Source of the DNA: Streptomyces sp. 135
GTDB taxonomy: Bacteria > Actinomycetota > Actinomycetes > Streptomycetales > Streptomycetaceae
DNA length: 64,000 nucleotides
Assembly (NCBI RefSeq): GCF_020026305.1
Contig: NZ_CP075691.1
Span: forward strand, 4,526,001 to 4,590,000
Direction: 5' to 3'
Positions within the stretch are counted from its first letter, which is position 1. Every line of letters begins with the position of its first letter. Under the pieces are notes generated by a model. That model was not told the origin of the DNA and searched no databases. It saw nothing but the letters and a program-made list of their open reading frames with translations. The position numbers and the translations under genes were made by a program. Below, in pieces: positions 16,583 through 24,833 of the stretch.

Positions 16583-17523
16583 CGCGCCACCGCCTCTTCC
16601 TGCGTGCCGGCCGCGTCCGCCGCGTCCTGCTGGTAGTGCCGCAGGAACAGCTCCTCCAGGGTGGGCGGCGTGCTGGTCAGCGAGCGGATGCCGGACGCGG
16701 TGAGCGACTTGAGCACGGCGTCGAGCCTGTCCGTGTCGACGTGCAGCTCCACCCGGTGCCCCCGCCCGCCCTCGGTCTCCCGCCGGACGAGCTGGTGGAC
16801 GCCCGGCAGGTCCGCGAGGCCCTCGGGCGGCCCCGCGAGTTCGGCGTGGACGCTGGTCCGCGTCAGATGGCGCAGCTCGGCGAGGGAACCGCTCTCGACG
16901 GTCTGTCCCTTCCTGATGATGCTGACGCGGTCGCAGAGCGTCTCGACCTCGCTGAGGATGTGCGAGGAGAGCAGGACGGTCCGCCCGCGCGCGCGTTCCT
17001 CGGCGACGCAGCGCTGGAAGACGCCCTCCATCAGCGGGTCGAGCCCGGAGGTGGGCTCGTCGAGGATCAGCAGGTCGACGTCGGAAGCGAAGGCGGCGAC
17101 GAGGGCGACCTTCTGGCGGTTGCCCTTGGAGTACGTACGGCCCTTCTTGGTGGGGTCGAGTTCGAACCGCTCGACGAGGTCGTCGCGCCGGGCCCGGTCG
17201 AGCCCGCCCCGCAGCTTCCCGTACAGATCGATGACCTCGCCCCCGGAGAGGTTGCGCCACAGGGTGACGTCACCGGGGACGTACGCGACGCGGCGGTGCA
17301 GGTCCACGGCGTCGCGCCAGGGATCGCGGCCGAGCAGCTGGGCGGCTCCGGAGTCGGCGCGGAGCAGGCCCAGCAGGACGCGGATGGTCGTGGACTTCCC
17401 GGAGCCGTTGGGCCCGAGGAAGCCGTGCACCTCGCCGGTCTCGACCGCCAGGTCGAGACCGTCCAGGGCGTGTGTCCTGCCGAACGACTTGTGGAGTCCC
17501 GAGACGGTGATTGCCTTGGCCAT
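16579..17523 (-). CDS. ABC exporter ATP-binding protein
   Basis: A 314-aa ATPase. Walker A GPNGSGKSTT near residue 37, a signature-equivalent YSKGNRQKVALVAAF near 130, Walker B LLILDEPTSGLD near 153 and an H-loop (LSSHIL) are all present; a C-terminal dimerisation-like extension follows. The start at 17523 has no RBS. A promoter placed exactly so that the transcript would begin at the ATG (see 17531-17559) suggests a leaderless mRNA. Pairs with the downstream permease. Confidence 0.9.
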   Translation of the reverse strand: MAKAITVSGLHKSFGRTHALDGLDLAVETGEVHGFLGPNGSGKSTTIRVLLGLLRADSGAAQLLGRDPWRDAVDLHRRVAYVPGDVTLWRNLSGGEVIDLYGKLRGGLDRARRDDLVERFELDPTKKGRTYSKGNRQKVALVAAFASDVDLLILDEPTSGLDPLMEGVFQRCVAEERARGRTVLLSSHILSEVETLCDRVSIIRKGQTVESGSLAELRHLTRTSVHAELAGPPEGLADLPGVHQLVRRETEGGRGHRVELHVDTDRLDAVLKSLTASGIRSLTSTPPTLEELFLRHYQQDAADAAGTQEEAVAR

Positions 17524-17530
17524 GGTTCTG

Positions 17531-17559
17531 AAAGTACGGGAATTTCACAAACTTGTGAA
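17531..17559 (-). promoter_or_regulatory. Leaderless promoter of the ABC operon with overlapping palindromic operator
   Basis: On the minus strand: -35 TTCACA (17559-17554), 17-bp spacer, -10 TACTTT (17536-17531), then 7 nt to the ATG. The perfect inverted repeat TTCACAA-AC-TTGTGAA (17544-17559) covers the -35. The divergent MarR/GbsR-like gene is the natural candidate to bind it. Confidence 0.65.
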
Positions 17560-17626
17560 GTTAAGGAAACGTATAAACTCGTGGTGCTGGAGGCGGGCCC
17601 GGGTGACCAGGGGAGATGATCGGCAG

Positions 17627-18181
17627 ATGACGAGCGAGGACGCCGCGCGCGAGCGGGAACGGACGCGGGGCGACGGGAGCGCCGGGGACGCGGAGGCCAG
17701 GACAAAGGCTGACGCGGAGGTCGTCTCCCGGTTCGTCGAGCAGTTCGCCTCGCAGCTCGTCGAGGCGGGCATGGCGCGGATGCCGTCCCGCGTCTTCGCC
17801 GCCCTGCTCGCCTCCGACTCGGGCGCCCTCACCGCGGCCGAGCTCGGCGACCGGCTGCGGGTCAGCCCCGCCGCCGTCTCCGGCGCCGTGCGCTACCTGA
17901 CGCAGCAGCACATGGTCTCCCGCGAGCGGGAGCCCGGGACGCGGCGCGACCTCTTCCGGGTGCACAGCAACCAGTGGTACGAGGCGCTGGGCAGCCGTGA
18001 CGCGGTCCTCAAGCGCTGGGAGAACGCGCTGCGGGAGGGCGTGGCCGGCCTCGGCGCGGACACCCCGGCGGGGCGGCGGCTCGCGGAGACGCTGGCGTTC
18101 TTCGAGTTCCTCGAAGTCGAACTGGCCGAGATGATGGACCGCTGGCGGGCCCACCGAAAGGCCCTGTTCGACCACGGCTGA
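17627..18181 (+). CDS. MarR/GbsR-family transcription regulator
   Basis: A 184-aa protein. A charged N-terminal tail is followed by a winged helix-turn-helix (about residues 50-105: MPSRVFAALLASDSGALTAA, ELGDRLRVSPAAVSGAVRYL, then the wing) and a C-terminal helical dimerisation region. It is divergent from the ABC exporter and shares its 103-bp intergenic region containing a 16-bp palindrome, so it probably represses the exporter and perhaps itself. The ATG at 17627 was chosen because the HTH begins soon after; no strong RBS is seen. Confidence 0.85.
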   Translation: MTSEDAARERERTRGDGSAGDAEARTKADAEVVSRFVEQFASQLVEAGMARMPSRVFAALLASDSGALTAAELGDRLRVSPAAVSGAVRYLTQQHMVSREREPGTRRDLFRVHSNQWYEALGSRDAVLKRWENALREGVAGLGADTPAGRRLAETLAFFEFLEVELAEMMDRWRAHRKALFDHG

Positions 18182-18213
18182 CGGCTGCCGTGACCGACGC
18201 GCGGGCGGCAGGA

Positions 18214-19098
18214 TCAGCGGGGCAGGGTCAGCCCCCACGCCCCCTGGTGGACCGTCCAGGTCCTCGTGCGGACCGGCCCCGTCACCGTCGCGTCGGCGCG
18301 GTAGCGGAAGTCCGCCCCCGAGACCGTGACGCTCCGCGCCCGCACCCGCAGCGGCGCCGCCTCCGCGCCCACCGAGGTCGGCCGCACCTCCACCTGCGCG
18401 AGGCCGCCGTGCCCCGCGGTGACGCGCACGCCCTCCACCGGCTGGTCCAGGTCGACCAGCGTGACGCCGTCCGCCTCGACCCGCAGCCGCGAAGGACCCG
18501 CCACCGGCGCCGCCGCCACCCGCGAGGGGCGCGTGGCCAGGGTGCGTACGAACGACTGGCAGGACCGCAGCCACGCGTGCCCGTCGGCGGCGGAGGCACG
18601 GGAAAGACCCGGGATCCGGGCGGACGCGGCGGAGGCGACCGCCCGGTCCCCCGGCCTCGGCAGCCCCCCGTCCACCGGCGGGACCCGGAGGTCGCCGAGC
18701 ACCACCCCGTCGCTCTCGTCCACCAGCAGATCGAGCCGCCGCTCGGCCCCTTCGAGGACCGCACGGGCCGCCGCGACCGCCCCGGCGGGCACGCCGAGCG
18801 TGCGCGCGAGCGTCTGCGCGGCGCCCACGGGGATCAGGGCGAGCGCGGGCCCGGCCAGCCCCCGCTCCCGGTGCAGCGCCTGCACGGCCCGCAGCAGCGC
18901 CCGGTCGTCACCGATCACCACGAGGCGGCGCGCACCCCGCCTGGCCAGGGCTTTCGTGAACTCCTCGGGTCCGTCCGGCAGGCACACCCGCACCGCCGCA
19001 CCCGCGCCGAGCACGTCCCTCGCGATCCGGACCGACTCACCGTCCGTGCGCCGGGCGACCGGGTCGATGACGACTAGGAGCTGGTCGCGAGTCGACAC
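18214..19098 (-). CDS. Diacylglycerol-kinase-like protein with degenerate catalytic motifs
   Basis: A 294-aa protein with the two-domain layout of the DAGK/YegS lipid kinase family. The usual GGDGT nucleotide motif reads IGDDRAL (near residue 61) and the usual GTGND-type motif reads VGAAQT (near 90), so kinase activity is doubtful. The C-terminal beta-rich domain is retained (VEADGVTLVDLDQPVEGVRV). It is divergent from purA. It may have become a lipid-binding or regulatory protein; that is inference. Confidence 0.75.
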   Translation of the reverse strand: MSTRDQLLVVIDPVARRTDGESVRIARDVLGAGAAVRVCLPDGPEEFTKALARRGARRLVVIGDDRALLRAVQALHRERGLAGPALALIPVGAAQTLARTLGVPAGAVAAARAVLEGAERRLDLLVDESDGVVLGDLRVPPVDGGLPRPGDRAVASAASARIPGLSRASAADGHAWLRSCQSFVRTLATRPSRVAAAPVAGPSRLRVEADGVTLVDLDQPVEGVRVTAGHGGLAQVEVRPTSVGAEAAPLRVRARSVTVSGADFRYRADATVTGPVRTRTWTVHQGAWGLTLPR

Positions 19099-19113
19099 CC
19101 TGCGCCCTTTCTT

Positions 19114-19143
19114 TTAGCCGTTCTTTGAGACCTCGGGTAGCAT
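19114..19143 (+). promoter_or_regulatory. Candidate purA promoter
   Basis: -35-like TTAGCC (19114-19119), 18-bp spacer, and -10 TAGCAT (19138-19143), which fits the Streptomyces TAGxxT pattern. Transcription would start near 19150, just before the leader hairpin, giving a 5' UTR of about 125 nt. Confidence 0.45.
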
Positions 19144-19154
19144 CTTTGTGCAAG

Positions 19155-19182
19155 AGCCCCTTGCGCTATTGCGCCAGGGGCT
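19155..19182 (+). promoter_or_regulatory. 5' leader stem-loop of purA
   Basis: AGCCCCTTGCGC-TATT-GCGCCAGGGGCT makes a 12-bp stem with a single T/G mismatch position. It lies at the very start of the inferred purA transcript and is not between converging genes, so it may protect the mRNA or act as an attenuator. Confidence 0.6.
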
Positions 19183-19274
19183 TCGTCTATTCCGGGGCAG
19201 CATCCAAGGCACACCCATATGGCGGCTACGGCCCCTGACCTTGGACATGCCCCGCCCGGAAGGGGTGTACGCCT

Positions 19275-20558
19275 GTGCCCGCACTTGTGCTGCTCGGTGC
19301 TCAGTGGGGTGACGAAGGCAAGGGAAAGGCCACTGACCTGCTCGGTGGCTCCGTGGACTATGTAGTGCGTTACCAGGGCGGCAACAACGCCGGCCACACG
19401 GTCGTCGTAGGCGACCAGAAGTACGCGCTGCATCTCCTCCCTTCCGGGATTCTCTCCCCGGACTGCGTCCCGGTCATCGGCAACGGAGTCGTCGTCGACC
19501 CGTCGGTCCTGCTCTCCGAGCTGAGCGGTCTGAACGAGCGCGGCGTCGACACGTCCAAGCTGCTGATCAGCGGTAACGCTCACATCATCACGCCGTACAA
19601 CGTCACGGTCGACAAGGTCACCGAGCGCTTCCTCGGCAAGCGCAAGATCGGTACGACCGGCCGCGGCATCGGCCCGACCTACGCCGACAAGATCAACCGC
19701 ACCGGCATCCGCGTACAGGACCTCTACGACGAGTCGATCCTTCAGCAGAAGGTCGAAGCGGCGCTGGAGATCAAGAACCAGCTGCTCACGAAGTTGTACA
19801 ACCGCCGCGCGATCGAGGCGGAGCAGATCATCGAGCAGCTCCTCGAGCACGGCGAGAACATCAAGCAGTACGTCGCCGACACGACCCTGATCCTCAACAA
19901 CGCGCTCGACGAGGACAAGGTCGTCCTGTTCGAGGGCGGTCAGGGCACGCTCCTGGACGTGGACCACGGCACGTACCCCTTCGTCACCTCCTCGAACCCG
20001 ACCGCGGGCGGCGCCTGCACGGGTACGGGCGTGGGTCCGACGAAGATCAGCCGGGTCATCGGCATCCTCAAGGCGTACACGACCCGCGTCGGCGCCGGCC
20101 CGTTCCCGACCGAGCTGTTCGACCAGGACGGCGAGGACCTGCGCCGCATCGGCGGCGAGCGCGGTGTCACCACCGGCCGTGACCGCCGCTGCGGCTGGTT
20201 CGACGCCCCGATCGCCCGCTACGCGACCCGCGTGAACGGCCTGACGGACTTCTTCCTCACCAAGCTGGACGTCCTCACCGGCTGGGAGCAGATCCCGGTC
20301 TGCGTCGCGTACGAGATCGACGGCAAGCGCGTGGAGGAGCTCCCCTACTCGCAGACCGACTTCCACCACGCGAAGCCGATCTACGAGATGCTGCCGGGCT
20401 GGTCCGAGGACATCACCAAGGCCCAGACCTTCTCCGACCTGCCGAAGAACGCGCAGGGCTACGTGAAGGCACTGGAGGAGATGTCCGGCGCCCCGATCTC
20501 CGCGATCGGCGTGGGCCCGGGCCGCACGGAGACGATCGAGATCAACTCGTTCGTCTGA
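19275..20558 (+). CDS. purA: Adenylosuccinate synthetase
   Basis: A 427-aa GTP-dependent enzyme of the IMP-to-AMP branch. LLGAQWGDEGKGK at residues 5-17 is the phosphate-binding/catalytic loop; GNNAGHTVV near 38, TTGRGIGPTY near 127 and TTGRDRRCGWFDA near 297 are conserved PurA blocks. GTG start with a GGAAGGGG stretch about 10 nt upstream. The gene is monocistronic, with a strong terminator at 20605-20636. Confidence 0.96.
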   Translation: MPALVLLGAQWGDEGKGKATDLLGGSVDYVVRYQGGNNAGHTVVVGDQKYALHLLPSGILSPDCVPVIGNGVVVDPSVLLSELSGLNERGVDTSKLLISGNAHIITPYNVTVDKVTERFLGKRKIGTTGRGIGPTYADKINRTGIRVQDLYDESILQQKVEAALEIKNQLLTKLYNRRAIEAEQIIEQLLEHGENIKQYVADTTLILNNALDEDKVVLFEGGQGTLLDVDHGTYPFVTSSNPTAGGACTGTGVGPTKISRVIGILKAYTTRVGAGPFPTELFDQDGEDLRRIGGERGVTTGRDRRCGWFDAPIARYATRVNGLTDFFLTKLDVLTGWEQIPVCVAYEIDGKRVEELPYSQTDFHHAKPIYEMLPGWSEDITKAQTFSDLPKNAQGYVKALEEMSGAPISAIGVGPGRTETIEINSFV

Positions 20559-20604
20559 GCCGCCCGCCCCGGGACCGGGGCTCGGCTCACTCAGCTCACT
20601 CAAC

Positions 20605-20636
20605 GGGGTGGGTCGCGCTGGAGTGCGACCCACCCC
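20605..20636 (+). terminator. purA terminator
   Basis: GGGGTGGGTCGC-GCTGGAGT-GCGACCCACCCC: a perfect 12-bp stem with an 8-nt loop, 47 bp after the purA stop. A smaller GCCCCG/CGGGGC hairpin precedes it. Confidence 0.8.
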
Positions 20637-20664
20637 TCGCGCATGCCGCGCGACACTGCCCGGT

Positions 20665-21255
20665 ATGACGGTCAGCAGCGCATACCGGCGGCTCAGGGAG
20701 CTTGCCGAGGCATTCGAGGCGGTGGCGGAGAACCACGGCGATCCGGTGCGGGCGGACATCGCGAACGGCGAGATCACGGTGCGCGCGGTGTTTCCGACCA
20801 TCACGCGTGGAGAGGTCATCGCCGAGATCGGGGTGCAGCTCGGGAACCAGGACCCGACGCTGTTCACCGCCGCCGCATGCCGGGTCGACCACCCGGGCCT
20901 CGGCATGTGCCGGACCGCGGATGTGCTCGTCATGGAGCGGGAGGTGTACGAGCGTGGAGTCCACGACGACTTCGCCGCCTTCGCCCCGGACGTCTCCGTC
21001 GCCTTCGAGGTGGTGTCACCGCCCTGCGCGAGCGAGGACCACCTCACGAAGCTCCGCGACTACGCGCGCATGGGCATCCCGATGTACGTGATCGTCGACC
21101 CCCGCGACGGCATGATCACGGTGCACTCCGGCACGGACACCTCCGCAGGGGAGCCGCGTTACGCGGACGCCCCCCGCCGCTACAAGTTCGGCGACACCGT
21201 CCAGCTGGGCCCGTGGTCGGTGGAGACAGGTGACTTCCGCCGGTACCGCAATTGA
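20665..21255 (+). CDS. Uma2 (DUF820) family PD-(D/E)xK nuclease-like protein
   Basis: A 196-aa protein of the Uma2 family, a restriction-endonuclease-like fold greatly expanded in Streptomyces and cyanobacteria; function mostly unknown. Core elements: RTADVLVMER, FAPDVSVAFEVVSP (acidic active-site strand), KLRDYARMGIPMYVIVDPRD. The start at 20665 is used because the upstream in-frame codons cross the purA terminator. It opens an accessory stretch to 25.2 kb. Confidence 0.82.
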   Translation: MTVSSAYRRLRELAEAFEAVAENHGDPVRADIANGEITVRAVFPTITRGEVIAEIGVQLGNQDPTLFTAAACRVDHPGLGMCRTADVLVMEREVYERGVHDDFAAFAPDVSVAFEVVSPPCASEDHLTKLRDYARMGIPMYVIVDPRDGMITVHSGTDTSAGEPRYADAPRRYKFGDTVQLGPWSVETGDFRRYRN

Positions 21256-21273
21256 CCATGCCGATGGCGGGGC

Positions 21274-21765
21274 CTACCGCCGACGCCGGTAGTACGCCAC
21301 CGTGAGGACCAGCAGCAGCGGTCCCCACAGTGTCATCAGCCCGCTCACCGTCATCGCGAGGACGTTCCAGCCGTCGGCGTAGGGCCAGCCTCGCGGGCCC
21401 TCGGTGAAGGCCAGGACGAGCCAGTCGGCGCACAGCACGCTGAAGAGCACCCCCGCGAGGGTCCCCGGAACGATCACGGCGGCGGGCGGTACGCGTCGCC
21501 CGCCGAGGCGGGGGACCCAGGCCGGGAAGACCTCGCCCCAGCGGCGCACGAACCCGAGGCCGAGCAGTGCGGCCAGCTCGGTGAGCACGCTCAGCCCGAG
21601 CACGTACGGCGTGTTCCACCACACCTGATCCGGGGCCGCCCCGCCCATCCCGTAACCGAAGGCGAAGGGCAGCCGCCACACGCAGACGGGGAGCGCGAGA
21701 AGGGACAGCGCGTGGGCGGCCCGGAGGGTCCAGGCGGGGGCGACGTGTGCGGCTGCTGTGGTCAT
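21274..21765 (-). CDS. Hypothetical integral membrane protein
   Basis: A 163-aa protein with four hydrophobic segments (about residues 17-37, 52-73, 94-117, 132-156) and an RRRR C-terminus. No motif recognised. It converges with the Uma2 gene (18-bp gap) and is transcribed away from the DUF397 gene region on the same strand. Similar small four-helix proteins are frequent in Streptomyces genomes. Confidence 0.65.
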   Translation of the reverse strand: MTTAAAHVAPAWTLRAAHALSLLALPVCVWRLPFAFGYGMGGAAPDQVWWNTPYVLGLSVLTELAALLGLGFVRRWGEVFPAWVPRLGGRRVPPAAVIVPGTLAGVLFSVLCADWLVLAFTEGPRGWPYADGWNVLAMTVSGLMTLWGPLLLVLTVAYYRRRR

Positions 21766-21840
21766 GCCGCAAGCCTCGCCGTGACCCCGGCCCGGTGGAT
21801 CACCTCCGGGGCCGGTCCGCCTCCACCGCGCGGGGGAGGC

Positions 21841-22089
21841 CTACTCGGCCCAGGAGAGGAACGCGGTCCAGGCGTCCGCCGAGACGGAGAGGGCGGGGCC
21901 CCCGGGGTTCTTGGAGTCGCGGATGTGGGTGGTGGAGGTGGTGGCTTGGGGGCAGGGGGCGATCTCGACGCAGGCCCCGCCGCTGTCGTTGCTGTAGCTC
22001 GACTTGCGCCACTCATAGGCGACTTCGAGGCATTGGCCGCCGCCGCTGTCGCTGTAGCTCGACTTGAACCACCGCAGAGTGCTGCTCAT
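21841..22089 (-). CDS. DUF397 protein with duplicated core
   Basis: An 82-aa protein containing the DUF397 signature twice: FKSSYSDSGGGQCLEVAY and RKSSYSNDSGGACVEIAP, then the typical tail IRDSKNPGGPALSVSADAW. Streptomyces pairs DUF397 proteins with Scr1/WhiJ-type XRE regulators, and here it overlaps such a gene by 4 nt. The pair may act in developmental or toxin-antitoxin-like regulation; in this locus that is inference. Confidence 0.9.
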   Translation of the reverse strand: MSSTLRWFKSSYSDSGGGQCLEVAYEWRKSSYSNDSGGACVEIAPCPQATTSTTHIRDSKNPGGPALSVSADAWTAFLSWAE

Positions 22090-22925
22090 GACCGTTCTTC
22101 TCCCGCCAGCCGCTCGATGAGGCTCAGCGAGTCGTCCGGGCTCAGAGCCTGTGTTCGGATCTTCGCATAACGGTGGGCGAGTTGGGACACCTTGGCGGGA
22201 TCACTGACAAGGTGGCTCTCGTCCTCGATCTCCAGGTAGACCACGTGGTGGTGTTCCTTGGTCTCCACCAGAATCATGGGGCCTCGATCTCCAGCGTGAG
22301 TGCCGCGTAACCCGCGCTCCAAGGGCAGCACCTGGATGCTGACATTGTCCCGCTGCGCGTCCTCAGCGAGCGAGCGGAGTTGCCCGCGCAGGATGTCCCA
22401 ACTGCCGAACGGCCGCCGTAGTACGGACTCGTCGAGGATCAGCTCGATCATCGCGGTCGGCTCGCGGTCGAAGAGCGCCTTGCGGGCCATGCGTGCCTCG
22501 ACCAGCTCGTCGACCTTGGCCTCGGGCAATTTCGGGTAGCCGCCGCAGATCAGCGCACGTGCGTACTCCTCGCTCTGGAAGAGGCCGTCAACGACGTATG
22601 TCTGGTACGAGCACAGCGTCACCGCCTGCGCCTCCATCAGAGAGAAGTTCTTGAACTGCGGCGGGTACTTGTCCATCAAGACGTACTGCCGCGCCTTGTC
22701 GAACACCCCCAGGCCGCAGCCGATCGCCTCCTCCAACTTGACCAGCATCTGGTCGCTGGCCGGCTGCGCGCATGTCTCCATGGCGCTGATCGCGGACCCC
22801 GTGTACCCCGTCATGGCGCCCACCTCGGTCTGGGACAGCCGCTGCTGTTCCCGCAGGGCCCTGGCCAGGGCGGCGACGAGATGCGTGACGCCGCCCGCCT
22901 CGTCCTTGTTCGCGGACCGCGCCAT
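22086..22925 (-). CDS. XRE-family regulator with DUF5753 (Scr1/WhiJ-like)
   Basis: A 279-aa protein: helix-turn-helix at about residues 20-75 (LREQQRLSQTEVGAMTGYTG, SAISAMETC), then a DUF5753 effector domain (QTYVVDGLFQSEEYARALI, ESVLRRPFG, IQVLPLERG). The start at 22925 follows a GGAGGTGACCGCG RBS, which decides it over the in-frame ATG at 22967. Operonic with the DUF397 gene. Divergent from the unknown gene at 23071. Confidence 0.9.
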   Translation of the reverse strand: MARSANKDEAGGVTHLVAALARALREQQRLSQTEVGAMTGYTGSAISAMETCAQPASDQMLVKLEEAIGCGLGVFDKARQYVLMDKYPPQFKNFSLMEAQAVTLCSYQTYVVDGLFQSEEYARALICGGYPKLPEAKVDELVEARMARKALFDREPTAMIELILDESVLRRPFGSWDILRGQLRSLAEDAQRDNVSIQVLPLERGLRGTHAGDRGPMILVETKEHHHVVYLEIEDESHLVSDPAKVSQLAHRYAKIRTQALSPDDSLSLIERLAGEERS

Positions 22926-23070
22926 CGCGGTCACCTCCGAAAGTATTCCGAACTCACCGGATCTCAACCGATCTCAACCGGCCTCAACCACACACGGCCC
23001 GTATCCGACCGTGCACGGCAGTCGACTCAGAGTCATGGAAAAGCTATCCCGGCGCCGCTTGGCTGAACCC

Positions 23071-23469
23071 ATGAACACGCACAACGTGCAGGCCGACTGG
23101 ATCCCGGCGTCCGGCCTCCAACTCCGCAAGGCGGGCGTCCAGTTCGACGCCGTACGGGTCGACGGCGACCCCGGCCGCGACATCGCCGACGAGCTGGCGT
23201 GGCTCACGGGCGGCGATCCGGGGCCGATCGTCCAGGAGGAGAACGGGCGCCGCGCGGTGTACTTCCTCGTGGCGGTCGGCAGTACGTCTCACCGGTCGTG
23301 GCCGGACGGGGTCACCCGTCTGACGGCCGGGCAGGGCCACGTCTCGTACGTACCGGTGCCCGCACTGGAGGGCCATACCTGGCCGCTCAATTGGCGCTAC
23401 CGTCCCACTGGCCCGGACCGCCGCGTCCACACCCTGCTGCTGCGTGCCGCACTTAACTCGCACGAGTGA
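23071..23469 (+). CDS. Hypothetical protein, remotely like primase-polymerase N-terminal domains
   Basis: A 132-aa soluble protein; the pattern WIPASG...FDAVRV...GPIVQEENGRRAVYFLV...HVSYVPVPALEGHTWPLNW resembles a Streptomyces family that looks like a trimmed bifunctional primase/polymerase N-terminal domain, but catalytic residues cannot be assigned. Such genes often lie next to XRE/DUF397 pairs. The start is uncertain (ATG at 23071 or 23035); neither has a clear RBS. It may be regulated with the divergent XRE gene. Confidence 0.6.
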   Translation: MNTHNVQADWIPASGLQLRKAGVQFDAVRVDGDPGRDIADELAWLTGGDPGPIVQEENGRRAVYFLVAVGSTSHRSWPDGVTRLTAGQGHVSYVPVPALEGHTWPLNWRYRPTGPDRRVHTLLLRAALNSHE

Positions 23470-23632
23470 AGTCGATGAACGCGACCTGCTGAAACGGCAG
23501 TTCTGGCTTGCGGGCGTCGCTTTGCGTGGGCATAGAGTCACCGCCAGCAGCGCGGCCGCTCGGCAGCGCATGAAATTGCCCCCACGGTGCTGGAACACCT
23601 GGGGGCTCGACACCCGGAGCAAACACCTCCAG

Positions 23633-24453
23633 ATGCGTATCCATCGTACGACGCCCACGCGCGCGTTCTCCAGCTTCGCCAACTCTCTTCTCCGCGACAG
23701 GTCCATCTCCTGGTGCGCGGCAGGCGTACTGATGTACCTCCTCAGCCTCCCGAACGGCGCCCGCGCCACGGTCCGTTCGCTCGCCGAGCAGCGCAAGGAG
23801 GGGCGGATGCGGGTCGCCGCCGCCCTGCGTGAGCTGGAGGAATCGCGGTACCTGAAGCGAGTCGTCCGCAAGGACCCGGAGACGAAGCAACTCTTCACCG
23901 TCTACGAGGTCTTCGATACTCCGTACGACGAGACGCCCCCGGAGGGTGACGCGGAAAAAGTTCAAAACCTGGCCCCCGGCGTGTCGCCCTCCGCGGCGGC
24001 GGGCCCTCTCCCTTCGGGAGAAAAGACCAGGGAAGAAAAACCTCCCTCCCCGGAGCCGCCGCCGAGCGGCGATGAGCCGCCGAGTGGTGACAAACCGCCG
24101 GGCCGGGCCGCCCAGTTGCTGGCCTCCCTCGGGAGGCGCGAGCCCCGGCTCGCGATCGGTGCCGCCGAGGCCGTCCGCCTCGCGCCGCTCGTCGAGGAGT
24201 GGTGGGCGGTGGGCGCGAGCGACGCGGCGGTGCGGGCCGCGCTGACGCAGGGGCTGCCGCCGCGCGTGTACTCGGCGGCCGCGCTGCTCAGGACCGGCTG
24301 CGCCGGAAGCTGCCGCTCCCCGCCCCGCCCTGGCGCCCCGCGAGGGCGAGGAGGCGGGCGCCGGGGGAGCCGGGGTTCGTCGCGGCGGCGCTGCGGGGCG
24401 GGATGGCGGCCAGGGCGGCGTTGCGCGGCGGGAGCGTGCCGTTGCTCGCCTGA
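23633..24453 (+). pseudogene. Winged-helix protein of the Streptomyces RIHRTT family, frameshifted near its C-terminus
   Basis: Starts MRIHRTTPTRAFSSFANSLL, then a winged-helix region (about residues 20-95: VRSLAEQRKEGRMRVAAALR, ELEESRYLKRVV), a Pro/Glu-rich linker and a C-terminal helical segment (WWAVGASDAAVRAALTQGLP). In the first frame the sequence then becomes Arg/Cys/Gly-rich nonsense to 24520. Shifting frame at CTGCTCAGGAC (about 24290) gives QDRLRRKLPLPAPPWRPA and a plausible ending at 24453. One lost base (AGGGAC to AGGAC) would explain it. The N-terminal DNA-binding part is intact. Confidence 0.6.
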
Positions 24454-24545
24454 GGCCAGGCACCAGCCTCCCGGCCCGCATCCGCGCGGCCGGGTCCACC
24501 CACCGAAAGGAACGGAATGACCACGTTGCTTGAGCGGCCGAGACG

Positions 24546-24563
24546 GTATACCGGAGGTATACT
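24546..24563 (+). promoter_or_regulatory. Toxin-antitoxin operator and -10 element
   Basis: GTATACC-GGA-GGTATAC (24546-24562) is a perfect 7-bp inverted repeat. It contains the -10 TATACT (24558-24563), which ends 6 nt before the antitoxin ATG, so the mRNA may be leaderless. The antitoxin probably binds here. The -35 is weak. Confidence 0.6.
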
Positions 24564-24569
24564 GTCGTC

Positions 24570-24833
24570 ATGGCTGACACCACCGTCAAGGTTGACCCTG
24601 CTGTGCGCGACCGGCTCATGGTGCTCGCCCGCGAGCGCGGTATGACCATGCGTGACCTGATCGCCGAGCTGGCGGGCGCCACGCCCACCAAGGAGGAGCT
24701 TCAGAAGCGGTACGAGGAGGCCAAGGCGTACTGCGAGACGCACTTCGGCGTGACGTTGACGGACGAGGACCACGACAGGGCCGAGAAGGCCTGGCAGGAC
24801 CTGGAGGCCGGTCGGCCCGTGGACAGCCTGTGA
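24570..24833 (+). CDS. Ribbon-helix-helix-type antitoxin
   Basis: An 87-aa protein. The N-terminal TTVKVDPAVRDRLMVLARER and GMTMRDLIAELAG fit an RHH DNA-binding fold; the acidic C-terminal half (LTDEDHDRAEKAWQDLEAG) would wrap the toxin. It overlaps the next gene by 4 nt. A perfect palindrome covers its -10. No ideal RBS: GGAGG lies 12 nt upstream, so either a long-spaced SD or a leaderless message is used. Confidence 0.8.
   Translation: MADTTVKVDPAVRDRLMVLARERGMTMRDLIAELAGATPTKEELQKRYEEAKAYCETHFGVTLTDEDHDRAEKAWQDLEAGRPVDSL

Noticed and set aside
13664..17523. P450 plus ABC exporter as part of a secondary-metabolite cluster
   Set aside because: They converge rather than share an operon, and no synthase, ligase or tailoring genes lie nearby.
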